Positions 16,049 through 24,916 of a DNA stretch of 64,000 nucleotides are shown here, piece by piece. The first letter of the stretch is position 1. Every line of letters starts with the position of its first letter. Source of the stretch: Dyadobacter chenwenxiniae. Its GTDB lineage: Bacteria > Bacteroidota > Bacteroidia > Cytophagales > Spirosomataceae. A program made the position numbers and the translations under genes. Location: positions 4,960,001 through 5,024,000 of the forward strand of contig NZ_CP094997.1 in the NCBI RefSeq assembly GCF_022869785.1. Direction: 5' to 3'. Below the pieces are notes generated by a model that saw only the letters and a list, made by a program, of their open reading frames with translations, did no database searches and was not told the DNA's origin.

Positions 16049-17521
16049 CTATAAATTCTGGTACCAGATTTCGCCCAAGCTATTCACTGCCCATGGTGTT
16101 CCGAGGTGGTTAACAGCCAGGGTAACCGCAGTTCCCGGCATGAGGCTCCAATCCACCCCGTTCCACCGAGATAAGGTATAACCTCCGTAAACAGGGGTGC
16201 GGCCCGTAATGTAAACTGAGCCTTCGGGCCCGGCGAAAATATCAGTAGCTAAGCCAGGAACCTCTGACCAGTGTGCGCCGCTACCGCCCAGGAAGAAAAT
16301 TTTACCCGTATTGTCGACTATCCATGGCATACCCTGCGCTCCTGCTGCAATACGCACTGCTCCGCCGGGCAATTGGGTCCAGTTGCTACCATTCCACTTG
16401 TATATGCAATTACCTCCCGTAGCTGCGGCCCCGCCGATCATATACACCGAACCATCGCCCGCCGCCGCAATGTCTTTGGCAGACCCCGGCATTCGATCCC
16501 ATAAACGTGTATTGTAATTATAACGGTAAATTCCACCTACAGAGTTAATAATCCAGGGTACATCGCCTGCCCCCGCCGTAATCTTTCTCGCCGATCCGGG
16601 CAACTTGAACCATTGATTGAATGAGCCGAGTTGATAGATACCAAAATCAGCGCCTATGGGATCTTTACCAATGGCAAACACCGACCCCAGCGGCCCTACC
16701 GCAATATCAGTGGCAGAGCCGGCCATCTGGATCCATTCTCCATTGGGATACATTGCCTGGACAGCCTTCTTGTCCCCAAAAGTGAAACCCGTCCAGTTGC
16801 TTACTACGGAGTTCATGACTGAATGAAGGTCAGAATTTGGTGTACCGGGAATTGGCTTCTCAATGATGCCGTCCTGATGCAGGTCAGTATGCGCAATACC
16901 CAGCGTATGTCCCAGCTCGTGGGCCATCGTAGTCAATTTTTGTTCCGTGGGAATGTAGCTATACTTCAAATTGATGATAATGCTTGAACCAGGCTTTCCT
17001 TCAAGGTAAGGAAACTGAGCGACGGCTATTTTATCACTTGTAGCATCAATTCTGGCCACGATTTCCATGTCCGCCCAACGGAGCTCACTCACCTCCGAAA
17101 ATTTGACTTTGACACCTTTCAGGAGATTCCATTGCGCTAAAGCAGTTCTTGTGACCGCAACCCATTCTGGTGGAGTACCTGGACGCATATAAATTTTGAT
17201 ATTCCGCACCCAGGTATCGGACACGAGCCAACGTCTGCGACGATGTGCGCTGGCCAGATTTACGTTATCCTTGTATTGCTTCTCAGCCTCCGTTTTAGAT
17301 ATTAAAATATCACCTTCAATGACAAACGTGGTATCCCTTGAATTATAAACGACTGCTTTTTCCGATGTACCCATCGCCTCGGTAAGAAAACCTTTTAACA
17401 CTTCAATGGATATCGAATCACGGATTTCCTTGGGAACGACTGTTTCAACTGGAACAGCGTCCTGGTGACAGGCATACATACATAGGGTAGCGAAGATTAC
17501 TAGCAGGACATTTTTTTTCAT
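16049..17521 (-). CDS. Secreted metzincin protease with tectonin-like propeller
   Basis: A lipoprotein-type signal (MKKNVLLVIFATLCMYAC) precedes a zinc-protease domain with the full metzincin motif HELGHTLGIAHTD at about residues 200-212 and substrate-groove sequence RWADMEIVARID; a downstream HSVMNSVVS supplies the Met-turn region. The C-terminal half (about 260-490) is a set of tectonin-type repeats: W-QMAGSATDIAVGPLGSVFAIG, WFKLPGSARKITAGAGDVPWIIN, WDRMPGSAKDIAAAGDGSVYMIG, WTQLPGGAVRIAAGAQGMPW, giving about six propeller blades that typically bind sugars. Likely a surface protease that binds glycans; substrate unknown. Confidence 0.85.
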   Translation of the reverse strand: MKKNVLLVIFATLCMYACHQDAVPVETVVPKEIRDSISIEVLKGFLTEAMGTSEKAVVYNSRDTTFVIEGDILISKTEAEKQYKDNVNLASAHRRRRWLVSDTWVRNIKIYMRPGTPPEWVAVTRTALAQWNLLKGVKVKFSEVSELRWADMEIVARIDATSDKIAVAQFPYLEGKPGSSIIINLKYSYIPTEQKLTTMAHELGHTLGIAHTDLHQDGIIEKPIPGTPNSDLHSVMNSVVSNWTGFTFGDKKAVQAMYPNGEWIQMAGSATDIAVGPLGSVFAIGKDPIGADFGIYQLGSFNQWFKLPGSARKITAGAGDVPWIINSVGGIYRYNYNTRLWDRMPGSAKDIAAAGDGSVYMIGGAAATGGNCIYKWNGSNWTQLPGGAVRIAAGAQGMPWIVDNTGKIFFLGGSGAHWSEVPGLATDIFAGPEGSVYITGRTPVYGGYTLSRWNGVDWSLMPGTAVTLAVNHLGTPWAVNSLGEIWYQNL

Positions 17522-17608
17522 AGCATTTGAATTTGGTTTGAGAGATTAGTTAAAAGAGTATGACAATCTGATCCCATAAAAAGGATAAGTGTAAAAAAGT
17601 TGAGTATG

Positions 17609-18655
17609 TTATCGATGAATTTTTCGGATGCGTGAGTTTCTGACGTCTGCTACGAAAATATTCCCGGCAGCATCCATGGCAATTCCGCTGGGCTGATTGA
17701 ATTTGGCCTCGTCGGCAGCGCCATCTGCAAAGCCGACCGTGCCATTACCTGCGATGGTGCTCACTATACCTTCCGGGGTAACTTTTCGAATGGCGGAATT
17801 CAAATCCCCTATATATAAATTTCCGTCTTTGTCTATGGCAATTCCTTCCGGGTTATGAAACCGCACTTCGCCACCCTTTCCATCGATATATCCGATTTCC
17901 GACGTGCTGCCAGCAAGCACACTGACTGCTCCCTCAGGAGTAACTTTCCGTATCACAAACCCGCCAGTGTCAGCCACATACAGGTTTCCTACTTTATCTA
18001 TTTCAATACCTTCCGGGAATCCAAAACCAGTAGCAAATGTGCTGACGGTCCCATCCTGGGTTACTTTTCGAATGCAATGGTTGGCGCCGTCGCTCACATA
18101 CAAATTTCCTTGCGGATCGAGCACTAAGTCAGCCGGAAAATTAAACTGTGCTGCCTTGCCTACACCGTTTTTAAATCCGATAACACCGTTGCCTGCAATG
18201 GTACTGACGACTCCGTCACGACTGATTTTACGGATCAAACTATTACCAGAGTCCGCCACAAAAACATTTCCGTTGCCATCAACCACTAATCCATGCGGAT
18301 AGCTGAATAACGCTTCGGAAACTGACCCGTCATTACTTCCGAAAATGCTGTCCCCTGCAACAGTTGTGACAATGCCATGAGGTGTGATCTTCCTGATCCG
18401 ATTGTTATTTCCATCGGCCACGTAAACATTCCCGGCGGCGTCTGTGGTTAAACCATAGGCATCTGAAAAAGCAGCATCCTTCCCGTCTCCGTCAGCAAAG
18501 CCATAGATTCCGCTACCAGCGAGGGTGCTCACTGTGTATGGCCTTAAAACCTCGTCAGCGGGTGGCGGTTCCACATTTTCAACAATACTACTGCATGATC
18601 CTGCAATTAATAAAGCCATCGTTAAAAGCAAGTTGGATATAAATGTCGTGTGCAT
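17609..18655 (-). CDS. NHL-repeat beta-propeller lipoprotein
   Basis: A lipoprotein (AGSC lipobox) with five to six NHL repeats of about 55 residues, each containing GIAIDKDGNLYIGD-like and IRKVTPEGIVSTIAG-like strands (e.g. LTTDAAGNVYVADGNNNRIRKI; GLVVDGNGNVFVADSGNSLIRKI). Such propellers are binding scaffolds, widespread in Bacteroidota surface proteins. Start taken at 18655, 2 bp after the acyltransferase stop; a frame 8 codons longer would overlap it. Cotranscribed with its neighbours. Confidence 0.88.
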   Translation of the reverse strand: MHTTFISNLLLTMALLIAGSCSSIVENVEPPPADEVLRPYTVSTLAGSGIYGFADGDGKDAAFSDAYGLTTDAAGNVYVADGNNNRIRKITPHGIVTTVAGDSIFGSNDGSVSEALFSYPHGLVVDGNGNVFVADSGNSLIRKISRDGVVSTIAGNGVIGFKNGVGKAAQFNFPADLVLDPQGNLYVSDGANHCIRKVTQDGTVSTFATGFGFPEGIEIDKVGNLYVADTGGFVIRKVTPEGAVSVLAGSTSEIGYIDGKGGEVRFHNPEGIAIDKDGNLYIGDLNSAIRKVTPEGIVSTIAGNGTVGFADGAADEAKFNQPSGIAMDAAGNIFVADVRNSRIRKIHR

Positions 18656-18657
18656 AG

Positions 18658-19905
18658 TTACCAGTAGCTTAACCACCATTTGGTAGATTGATTGGCTCTC
18701 TTATATTGATCGAACTTCTTGCAAATCGGATACAGTATCAAAACCACCGCTATCCAAATGATGTATACGATTGGCAAATTGAAACCATAACCCTTCAAAG
18801 CAATTGCGTTGTTAACGCTGGTCGTTAATATCATATCCGCCCATTCATAACCGGATAGCACTGCCGCACCCATTGCCATCATGTGAATCAAATACAAGTG
18901 GGCTAGGTAGTAGAACATGGGTACCCGTCCGAACACACTTACCACCGATGACCATTTACCAGAAGGTTTTTCAATCAATGCAAGAAAAGTAAGTGCCGGC
19001 CCAAGCGTCATGAGTGCATAAAGCAGCGACGGCGGATACTTGCTGACATTTAAAAAAGAAAGCAAACTGAGTAGGCCGGATTTTTGTAATGACCAATGCG
19101 CGGCGTCACCATACCAGTTATTACATCTTAAAATAACAAACAGCACCATGGCCCCAAGCCCCACGTAGATGAATGTGGCCCTCCTTTTCGCGGAATGATA
19201 ATTAGATAGGTATAAATTGCCCACGGCATAGCCCGTTGCCATAATACCAAGCCAGGGTAGCAATGCATATCGGACTGAAAAGGAGAAGTTTCCAAAAGTG
19301 AAGTAACCCGGCTCGTGGATCAATGCCCATAAAAACGATCCAAAACCACCACCGGGAACATTCACATTATCCAGCAAATTGTGACCCGCAATTAGTAAGA
19401 TGCCCACTACGGAAATGACTTTTTTATTCAGATAAATAATGGCTGACATAAAAACCATACTCACCCCCGTTACCCAGATTACTGCCAGATTGAAATAAGG
19501 ATACGAAGGATTGAATGTCCATTCAAATGTCACAATAAAGCATTCAGCCAGAATGAGCCATATGCCTCTTATCAGCAGGAAAAAAGATAATTGTTTTCGG
19601 CTTCGCTTTGCGCCATACAGACAAGCTGAAATACCTGCAAGGAAAATAAATATAGGCGCACAGAAATGTGTAATTAATCTAGTGAAGAAAAGAGCAACAT
19701 TGGTTTGCGTCAAATCTGTGGGACTGTAAAAGAAAGCATCAACATGGAAGTAATCCCGCACATGATCCAGCGCCATTACTATCATTACTATACCTCTTAA
19801 CAAGTCGATAGCGTAAATCCTTTTGCTTTTTAATGCAAGGGGCTCTTGATTATTAATTGGATATGCTGATTTACTAATTGTTGACATAAATTGAGTGTGT
19901 TCCAA
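18658..19905 (-). CDS. DUF1624/HGSNAT-like membrane acyltransferase
   Basis: A polytopic membrane protein with about ten helices starting SKRIYAIDLLRGIVMIVMALDHVRDYF, the signature of DUF1624 (heparan-alpha-glucosaminide N-acetyltransferase-like). A helix with FTRLITHFCAPIFIFLAGISACLYG follows, with the conserved H and P. These proteins move acyl groups across the membrane onto sugars. It is first in the leftward run and starts 250 bp from the divergent LuxR-type regulator. Confidence 0.85.
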   Translation of the reverse strand: MEHTQFMSTISKSAYPINNQEPLALKSKRIYAIDLLRGIVMIVMALDHVRDYFHVDAFFYSPTDLTQTNVALFFTRLITHFCAPIFIFLAGISACLYGAKRSRKQLSFFLLIRGIWLILAECFIVTFEWTFNPSYPYFNLAVIWVTGVSMVFMSAIIYLNKKVISVVGILLIAGHNLLDNVNVPGGGFGSFLWALIHEPGYFTFGNFSFSVRYALLPWLGIMATGYAVGNLYLSNYHSAKRRATFIYVGLGAMVLFVILRCNNWYGDAAHWSLQKSGLLSLLSFLNVSKYPPSLLYALMTLGPALTFLALIEKPSGKWSSVVSVFGRVPMFYYLAHLYLIHMMAMGAAVLSGYEWADMILTTSVNNAIALKGYGFNLPIVYIIWIAVVLILYPICKKFDQYKRANQSTKWWLSYW

Positions 19906-20154
19906 TGAATCGATCTATATGAATATTCCGGTCGGCTAATGAAGATTTAAATGCTGATGAATGTGCTGATTAAAGCAGAAAAACTTGTTGATGCAAAACA
20001 AGTGCAGAATCTTGTTACCGATATAAGAGGTATTCCCTATTTTGCAATATTTGCCACTCCTATATTACAATTCAAGCAACTATTACAATAATTGCTACGT
20101 ATCCACTCAAACGTGTAAACAAGAGGCTTACACTCCTACTTTAATCAATTAGCC

Positions 20155-22752
20155 ATGGAATTAATAGAACGATCGGGTTTTTTGACCCGGCTAAACACCC
20201 AATTTGATGATACCATAAACGGAGAAGGTCATTGCATTTTACTGAGTGGTGAGGCCGGAATGGGCAAGACTTCGCTCGTAAAGGCATTTTGCAATGAGCG
20301 GAAAGGAGATTGCATGATTTTCAAAGGTACCTGCGATGCATTATTTACGCCCCGGCCACTGGCACCGTTATACGATATCATCTGGCAACTTGGAAACGAC
20401 ACATTAACTCAGACAGGAAACAAAGGCAGTCGCGGCGACCTATTTGCTGATTTCCTCCACGAAATGAAAAATTTGGCGGAACCTTCGGTCATCATTTTCG
20501 AGGACATACACTGGGCTGACGAAGCAACCCTGGATTTTATCAAATTCCTCAGCAGGCGTATCAATCAACTACGGTGCCTGTTTATTCTCACCTATCGGAA
20601 TGACGAAATTCATTCCCGGCACCCATTGCGAAATCTTTTAGGCCAGTTACCCATTGACTCATTTTCGCGTCTTGAGCTCCTACCTCTTTCCAAGCATGCG
20701 GTGGACAGGATGGCTGCTGAGAAAGGATATAGCGGCGAGGACGTTTACGAAATATCCGGCGGTAACCCATTCTATGTCACCGAGATCCTGGCGAGCTATA
20801 GTAGCGGGCTACCCGAAAGCATCAAAGACTCCATACTTTCTGTTTGTGCCAGGCAAAGTGACGAAACCCGCAATGTGTGGGAGATCCTTTCGGTAGCACC
20901 GACGGGATTAGAGATCAAATACCTTGAAAAGATTGTCCCCACTTACACACGGATGATCATGCAGTCATTGGATTGTAAAATCCTGTTGTTGAAAGCAGAT
21001 AAGCTATTTTTTAAGCATGAATTGTATCGTCGCACGATTGAATCGTCTATTTCACCATTCGCCAAAACGGCGCTAAATAAAAGCATCCTCGATCTGCTGC
21101 TGGAAGCCGACGAACCGGAGCAGGAAACAGAACGAATTATCCACCACGCCGAACGGGCTAATGAATATGATCTGATGCTCCGTTACATTCCGGTGGCTGC
21201 TCGCCAGGCCATTAGCCTCGGAGCCCATCAGGAAGCGGCTAAGTTGTATTGTACAGCCATAACTTATTACAAAGGCCAGGATATGGCCAGGCTCATTCAT
21301 TATTACGAATCTTACGCCTATGAATGCTATTTGACCAACCAGACACGAGAGGCGATTAAATATCAGGAAAAGCTGCTGGCCCTATTCCAGCAGCAAAATG
21401 ATGTGGAAAAAATTGGCGATTGTATGCGTTTCCTTTCCCGTTTGTGGTGGTTTGAAGGCAACCGCACCGAGGCCGAAAAATATGGATTTCAGGCCGTCGA
21501 AGTTCTGGAAAAACAGCCTGACTCGCAGGTCAAGGCGCAGGCATTCAGTAATATATCTCAATTAAAAATGCTTTCGCACCAGCCACATGAATGTATGGCC
21601 TGGGGACAGCTTGCCATTGCCATGGCCAAGAAGCTCGATGACATGGAAACGCTTTCTCACGCGCTCAACAATGTCGGCACCGTTCAGATGGAGATGCCGG
21701 AACTGAAACAGTTAGGGGCCAGTGTATTGCAGGAAAGTCTCCATATCGCATTGAAAGGTTCTTTTCACGAACACGCCGCCCGTGCCTACACCAACCTGGG
21801 CGCAAGTTCAATCCGGCTTAAAGATTTTGCATTCGCAAAAAAAGTACTGGATGAAGGAATTCAATATTGCGAAAAACGCGAGCTCGATTCCTGGACCAAT
21901 TATATGCTGTCGCTCAATGCAAGAATGGACATGGAAACCGGCGCATGGGACGACGCTTACCGAACTGCGGAACAACTCCTCGCAAACGACGAACATCCGT
22001 CTGTCGTAACCATCGGGCCGATGATCATCGTTGGGACCATTAAAATGAGAAGAGCAGAAGCAGGGGCACTTCCAATTTTACTCCGTGCGCAGGAAAAGGC
22101 ATTTGAGACAATGGAATTACAAAGGATCATCCCCGCAATGGTTGCCTTACTTGAATATGAATGGCTTACAGGCGAAAAGGTCTTGAGCAACCAAGAGTTG
22201 GACAGGACCATTGAGATGACTGAAACAATGGGTAATATTTATGAAAACTCTGAATTTTGTTTCTGGCTGCTAAAAGTCAGGAGTCAGAAAATATCCGTTG
22301 ACGGCCTTTATGAAAAATACAAGTCCTGCAACCATACCCTGGCTACACGGACTACACAATTTTGGCACGTTGCAGGATGTCCGTACGAAGAGGCCCTAAC
22401 CCTGTTCGACGGTGAGGAACTGGATAAAAGCAATGCGATCAAACTCGTCCAGAAAATGGGCGCAACAGCTACGTATCAAAAGCTTAAGTCACTGATGCTC
22501 GCTTCAGGTATCAGACGTATCCCACGCGGAATGAGGCAAACGACAAGTTCTAATGTCGCCAATTTGACACTTCGCGAATTGACTGTGCTGCAACTGCTGA
22601 AAGAAGGTATGCAGAATAAGGAAATCGCCTCGAAGTTGTTTATTTCCTCTAAAACAGTAGATCACCATATCTCTGCATTGCTGGTCAAACTCAATGTAAA
22701 TTCCCGTGTTAAGGCTGTCAATGAAGCTTTGAAACTCGAAATTTTAAAATAG
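20155..22752 (+). CDS. LuxR-family regulator with AAA-type ATPase (LAL type)
   Basis: An 865-residue regulator: N-terminal STAND-like ATPase with Walker A GEAGMGKTS at residues 32-40 and Walker B VIIFEDIHWADEATLDF near 117, a long helical TPR-type middle, and a C-terminal LuxR/NarL HTH (about 800-862) with LTLRELTVLQLLKEGMQNKEIASKLFISSKTVDHHISALLVKLNVNSRV. This is the LAL (MalT-like) architecture, typically an activator responding to a ligand bound by the middle region. Divergent position makes the 19.9-14.8 kb exported-protein operon its probable target. Confidence 0.9.
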   Translation: MELIERSGFLTRLNTQFDDTINGEGHCILLSGEAGMGKTSLVKAFCNERKGDCMIFKGTCDALFTPRPLAPLYDIIWQLGNDTLTQTGNKGSRGDLFADFLHEMKNLAEPSVIIFEDIHWADEATLDFIKFLSRRINQLRCLFILTYRNDEIHSRHPLRNLLGQLPIDSFSRLELLPLSKHAVDRMAAEKGYSGEDVYEISGGNPFYVTEILASYSSGLPESIKDSILSVCARQSDETRNVWEILSVAPTGLEIKYLEKIVPTYTRMIMQSLDCKILLLKADKLFFKHELYRRTIESSISPFAKTALNKSILDLLLEADEPEQETERIIHHAERANEYDLMLRYIPVAARQAISLGAHQEAAKLYCTAITYYKGQDMARLIHYYESYAYECYLTNQTREAIKYQEKLLALFQQQNDVEKIGDCMRFLSRLWWFEGNRTEAEKYGFQAVEVLEKQPDSQVKAQAFSNISQLKMLSHQPHECMAWGQLAIAMAKKLDDMETLSHALNNVGTVQMEMPELKQLGASVLQESLHIALKGSFHEHAARAYTNLGASSIRLKDFAFAKKVLDEGIQYCEKRELDSWTNYMLSLNARMDMETGAWDDAYRTAEQLLANDEHPSVVTIGPMIIVGTIKMRRAEAGALPILLRAQEKAFETMELQRIIPAMVALLEYEWLTGEKVLSNQELDRTIEMTETMGNIYENSEFCFWLLKVRSQKISVDGLYEKYKSCNHTLATRTTQFWHVAGCPYEEALTLFDGEELDKSNAIKLVQKMGATATYQKLKSLMLASGIRRIPRGMRQTTSSNVANLTLRELTVLQLLKEGMQNKEIASKLFISSKTVDHHISALLVKLNVNSRVKAVNEALKLEILK

Positions 22753-22894
22753 GGAGTATTGTCGCATAATATGGGGATCATCACCATAGTCGGGCTAGTC
22801 AACTGCATGTAGCTTTGTCCTGGTAGTTCGTCAACCCGGCTTGCGTTTGGAAGACGGTCTTCTTCATCAAAATTTTAGATTTGTTATAAGCAGA

Positions 22895-22930
22895 TCCGGC
22901 ACAGAAGTTTTCCGTGCCGGACTTTTATCG
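22895..22930 (+). terminator. Rho-independent terminator after LuxR-type gene
   Basis: An 8-bp perfect stem TCCGGCAC/GTGCCGGA (22895-22902 and 22914-22921) with an 11-base loop, followed by CTTTT. It lies 140 bp downstream of the regulator stop. Confidence 0.6.
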
Positions 22931-23048
22931 TAAATCGTAATTCTACGAGAAACATCAGCAAGTTGCCACAATCGGAATTATCTGAAGACATCGCTATCCG
23001 AATATTCAGTTTATAATCTATTGCAACTTTTATTGCAACAAAAACAAA

Positions 23049-23077
23049 AAAGACTTAGCAAATTTTGCTAAGTCTTT
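23049..23077 (-). terminator. Terminator of tRNA-Arg
   Basis: Immediately downstream of the tRNA on the minus strand, AAGACTTAGCAAA pairs with TTTGCTAAGTCTT and leads into a run of T (TTTTTT then TTTTTG), a textbook intrinsic terminator about 10 bases after the tRNA end. Confidence 0.8.
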
Positions 23078-23087
23078 GATTTTCAAG

Positions 23088-23161
23088 TGGTCACGTAGGG
23101 ATTCGAACCCCAAACCTCCTGATCCGTAGTCAGGTGCTCTATCCAATTGAGCTACGCAACC
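23088..23161 (-). tRNA. tRNA-Arg (anticodon ACG)
   Basis: The minus strand folds into a complete cloverleaf: acceptor GGTTGCG/CGTGACC with wobble pairs, D arm AGCTCAATTGGATAGAGCA, anticodon arm CCTGA-CTACGGA-TCAGG giving ACG, and T arm with GGTTCGAATCC. Discriminator A; CCA is not encoded. Reads CGN arginine codons after A34 deamination by TadA, whose gene is in this window at 47.5 kb. Confidence 0.95.
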
Positions 23162-23214
23162 TTTTTCCCTTTCTTTTGCGGCTGCAAATGCCTAACCGTT
23201 TCTGAATTGGACTG

Positions 23215-23246
23215 CAAAGATAGGAAAAGCGCGTCTTTGCAGCAAA
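23215..23246 (-). promoter_or_regulatory. Bacteroidota promoter of tRNA-Arg
   Basis: On the minus strand TTTG, 20 bp, TATCTTTG: a very good match to the -33/-7 consensus TTTG-N19-TAnnTTTG, about 54 bp before the tRNA 5' end. Confidence 0.7.
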
Positions 23247-23286
23247 TGGTTAAAGTGAAAAAACTTGAAAAAGTTTAACTTTAATG

Positions 23287-24066
23287 CTAGCGGCCTTGAA
23301 AATCAGGACTTTTCTTTTGTAGAAATGAGGCGATTCCTTCCTGGGCGTCGTACGTTTTGAACAAACGCTCCTGGTTTTCGAGCTCGTGTTGCTGCATTTT
23401 GGCCAGGTCTGACTGGAACGATTCGTTCATGACCAATTTCATTGCGCCTATGGCCTTCGTTGGGGCGTTGCGGTAGTAAGCGGCGGTTTGCTCGATTGCT
23501 GCATCGAGTTTGTCGGCTGGCACGGATCTGCTGATCAGGCCGATGCTGGCGGCTTCCGGAGCATAGATTTTCCGGCCGGTCGAAGCGATTTCGAAGGCGC
23601 GGGCGATGCCGACCAAGCGCGGCAGGAAGAATGTGGCGCCGGCGTCGGGCATCAGGCCGATTTGGACAAAAAGTAAACTTAAATAAGTGTCCTCGCGGGC
23701 GATTACCAGGTCGCAGGCCAGGGCAAGCGAACACCCTGCTCCTACTGCCAAACCATTGAGCCGACAAATCACTGGCTTTGGAATGGTGCGGATGGCCTGG
23801 ATCATGGGATTATAATATTCCCGTAAAATCTCCCCGGCACCTTTACCCGATCCTGCGGTTTCTTTCAAGTCTGCGCCTGAACAAAATGCTTTGTCTCCCT
23901 CGCCGGTGATGATGAGCACGCGCACGGATTCGTCGTTTTCAGCGGCTTTTATTGCGACGGTGATTTCGCTGATCAACGCAGGGCTCAATGCATGGTAAAC
24001 CTGCGGCCGGTTCAATGTGATCCTGGCAACGCCATTGGTGTTTTCGAAAAGTAGGTGCTGATACAT
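23287..24066 (-). CDS. Enoyl-CoA hydratase/isomerase family protein
   Basis: A 259-residue crotonase-fold enzyme. The oxyanion-hole motifs are visible: AFCSGADLKET and NGLAVGAGCSLALACDLVIA; in the latter the first catalytic Glu position of true hydratases is not a Glu, and the segment MPDAGATFFLPRLVG has Asp at the second position, as in PaaG-like and isomerase branches. It most likely acts on an enoyl-CoA in fatty-acid or aromatic degradation, but the exact reaction is open. It precedes the tRNA-Arg in the same direction and lies 19 bp from the PAP2-like gene upstream. Confidence 0.88.
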   Translation of the reverse strand: MYQHLLFENTNGVARITLNRPQVYHALSPALISEITVAIKAAENDESVRVLIITGEGDKAFCSGADLKETAGSGKGAGEILREYYNPMIQAIRTIPKPVICRLNGLAVGAGCSLALACDLVIAREDTYLSLLFVQIGLMPDAGATFFLPRLVGIARAFEIASTGRKIYAPEAASIGLISRSVPADKLDAAIEQTAAYYRNAPTKAIGAMKLVMNESFQSDLAKMQQHELENQERLFKTYDAQEGIASFLQKKSPDFQGR

Positions 24067-24085
24067 TGCCGTGAAGTGTTTTTTG

Positions 24086-24724
24086 TCAAAAGAAAAAATA
24101 AACCGTCAGGCTACTTACGAAGGCGCCGCAAATGACGCCAACTAAAATTTGTGCAGGCGTGTGCGCATTCAAATGCAGCCTGGCGCTGAGCAGCCAGCCC
24201 GCGATCAAGACAGTAAATATTAAAGGGATAAGCAGTTGCGCATCATCGTGACGCATTAACAGGCCCGTCAACATGCCGATTGTGCCTCCTATGCCGGTTG
24301 CGTGTGCGCTGATTTTCCAAAACAAACTCACCACAGTGACAATGAGTAACGAAACAGTGGCAGCGCCAAGAATAATTGAGATTTGCGGGGCAAGTTCGCT
24401 AATGGGTTGAAGCTTCCAGCCAAACAGGTAAGTGGCCAGGCCGTAAATAATGATACAGGCGAGGTAAGGCAATCTGCGCTCGGCGAGATCGTCCACGTGC
24501 ATCGTGCTGATAATGCCCATTTTTTGAAAATAATAAACAACCAATGTGGGCGCGATGAATGTGTTCAGGAATAAAAGCATCAGCAGGCTGCCCAGTGCCG
24601 GAAGTTCGAGAGCGCTGACGCCGACAAGTTCAGGGGAAATAAGAAATAATAGTGCGAATAAATAAGTCGTAAGAATCAGCGGATGAAATGCTACTGATAA
24701 TATGAGTGCGATTCGATTGTTCAA
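24086..24724 (-). CDS. PAP2-like integral membrane protein
   Basis: A 212-residue protein with six hydrophobic helices. The later motifs fit the PAP2 phosphatase superfamily: WKISAHATGIGG (compare PSGHA) and SARLHLNAHTPAQILVG (compare SRxxxGxHxxxDVxxG), with ERRLP earlier standing for the K-x6-RP motif. It could dephosphorylate a lipid such as undecaprenyl or phosphatidyl phosphate; some residues differ from active enzymes, so activity is uncertain. Cotranscribed with the enoyl-CoA hydratase. Confidence 0.75.
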   Translation of the reverse strand: MNNRIALILSVAFHPLILTTYLFALLFLISPELVGVSALELPALGSLLMLLFLNTFIAPTLVVYYFQKMGIISTMHVDDLAERRLPYLACIIIYGLATYLFGWKLQPISELAPQISIILGAATVSLLIVTVVSLFWKISAHATGIGGTIGMLTGLLMRHDDAQLLIPLIFTVLIAGWLLSARLHLNAHTPAQILVGVICGAFVSSLTVYFFF

Positions 24725-24846
24725 GGGAGAATGTCTTTAATCGGATATTGATTGACAAAATTACGCTGAAAACCAGTCTGCACAAGAGTCAGTTCCCATA
24801 GAAAAGTAAGTTAGGCGCACGGAATAGGTTTTCGTAGGGTAATTTG

Positions 24847-24854
24847 TAATTTTG
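24847..24854 (+). promoter_or_regulatory. Probable -7 box of asnS
   Basis: TAATTTTG matches TAnnTTTG and lies about 60 bp upstream of the asnS start; no clear -33 box. Confidence 0.45.
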
Positions 24855-24916
24855 CGCCTCATTCGGAAAGCCGGATTCACAAGCATTCAGTACATTAAGA
24901 TTGAAACCAAAAGAAA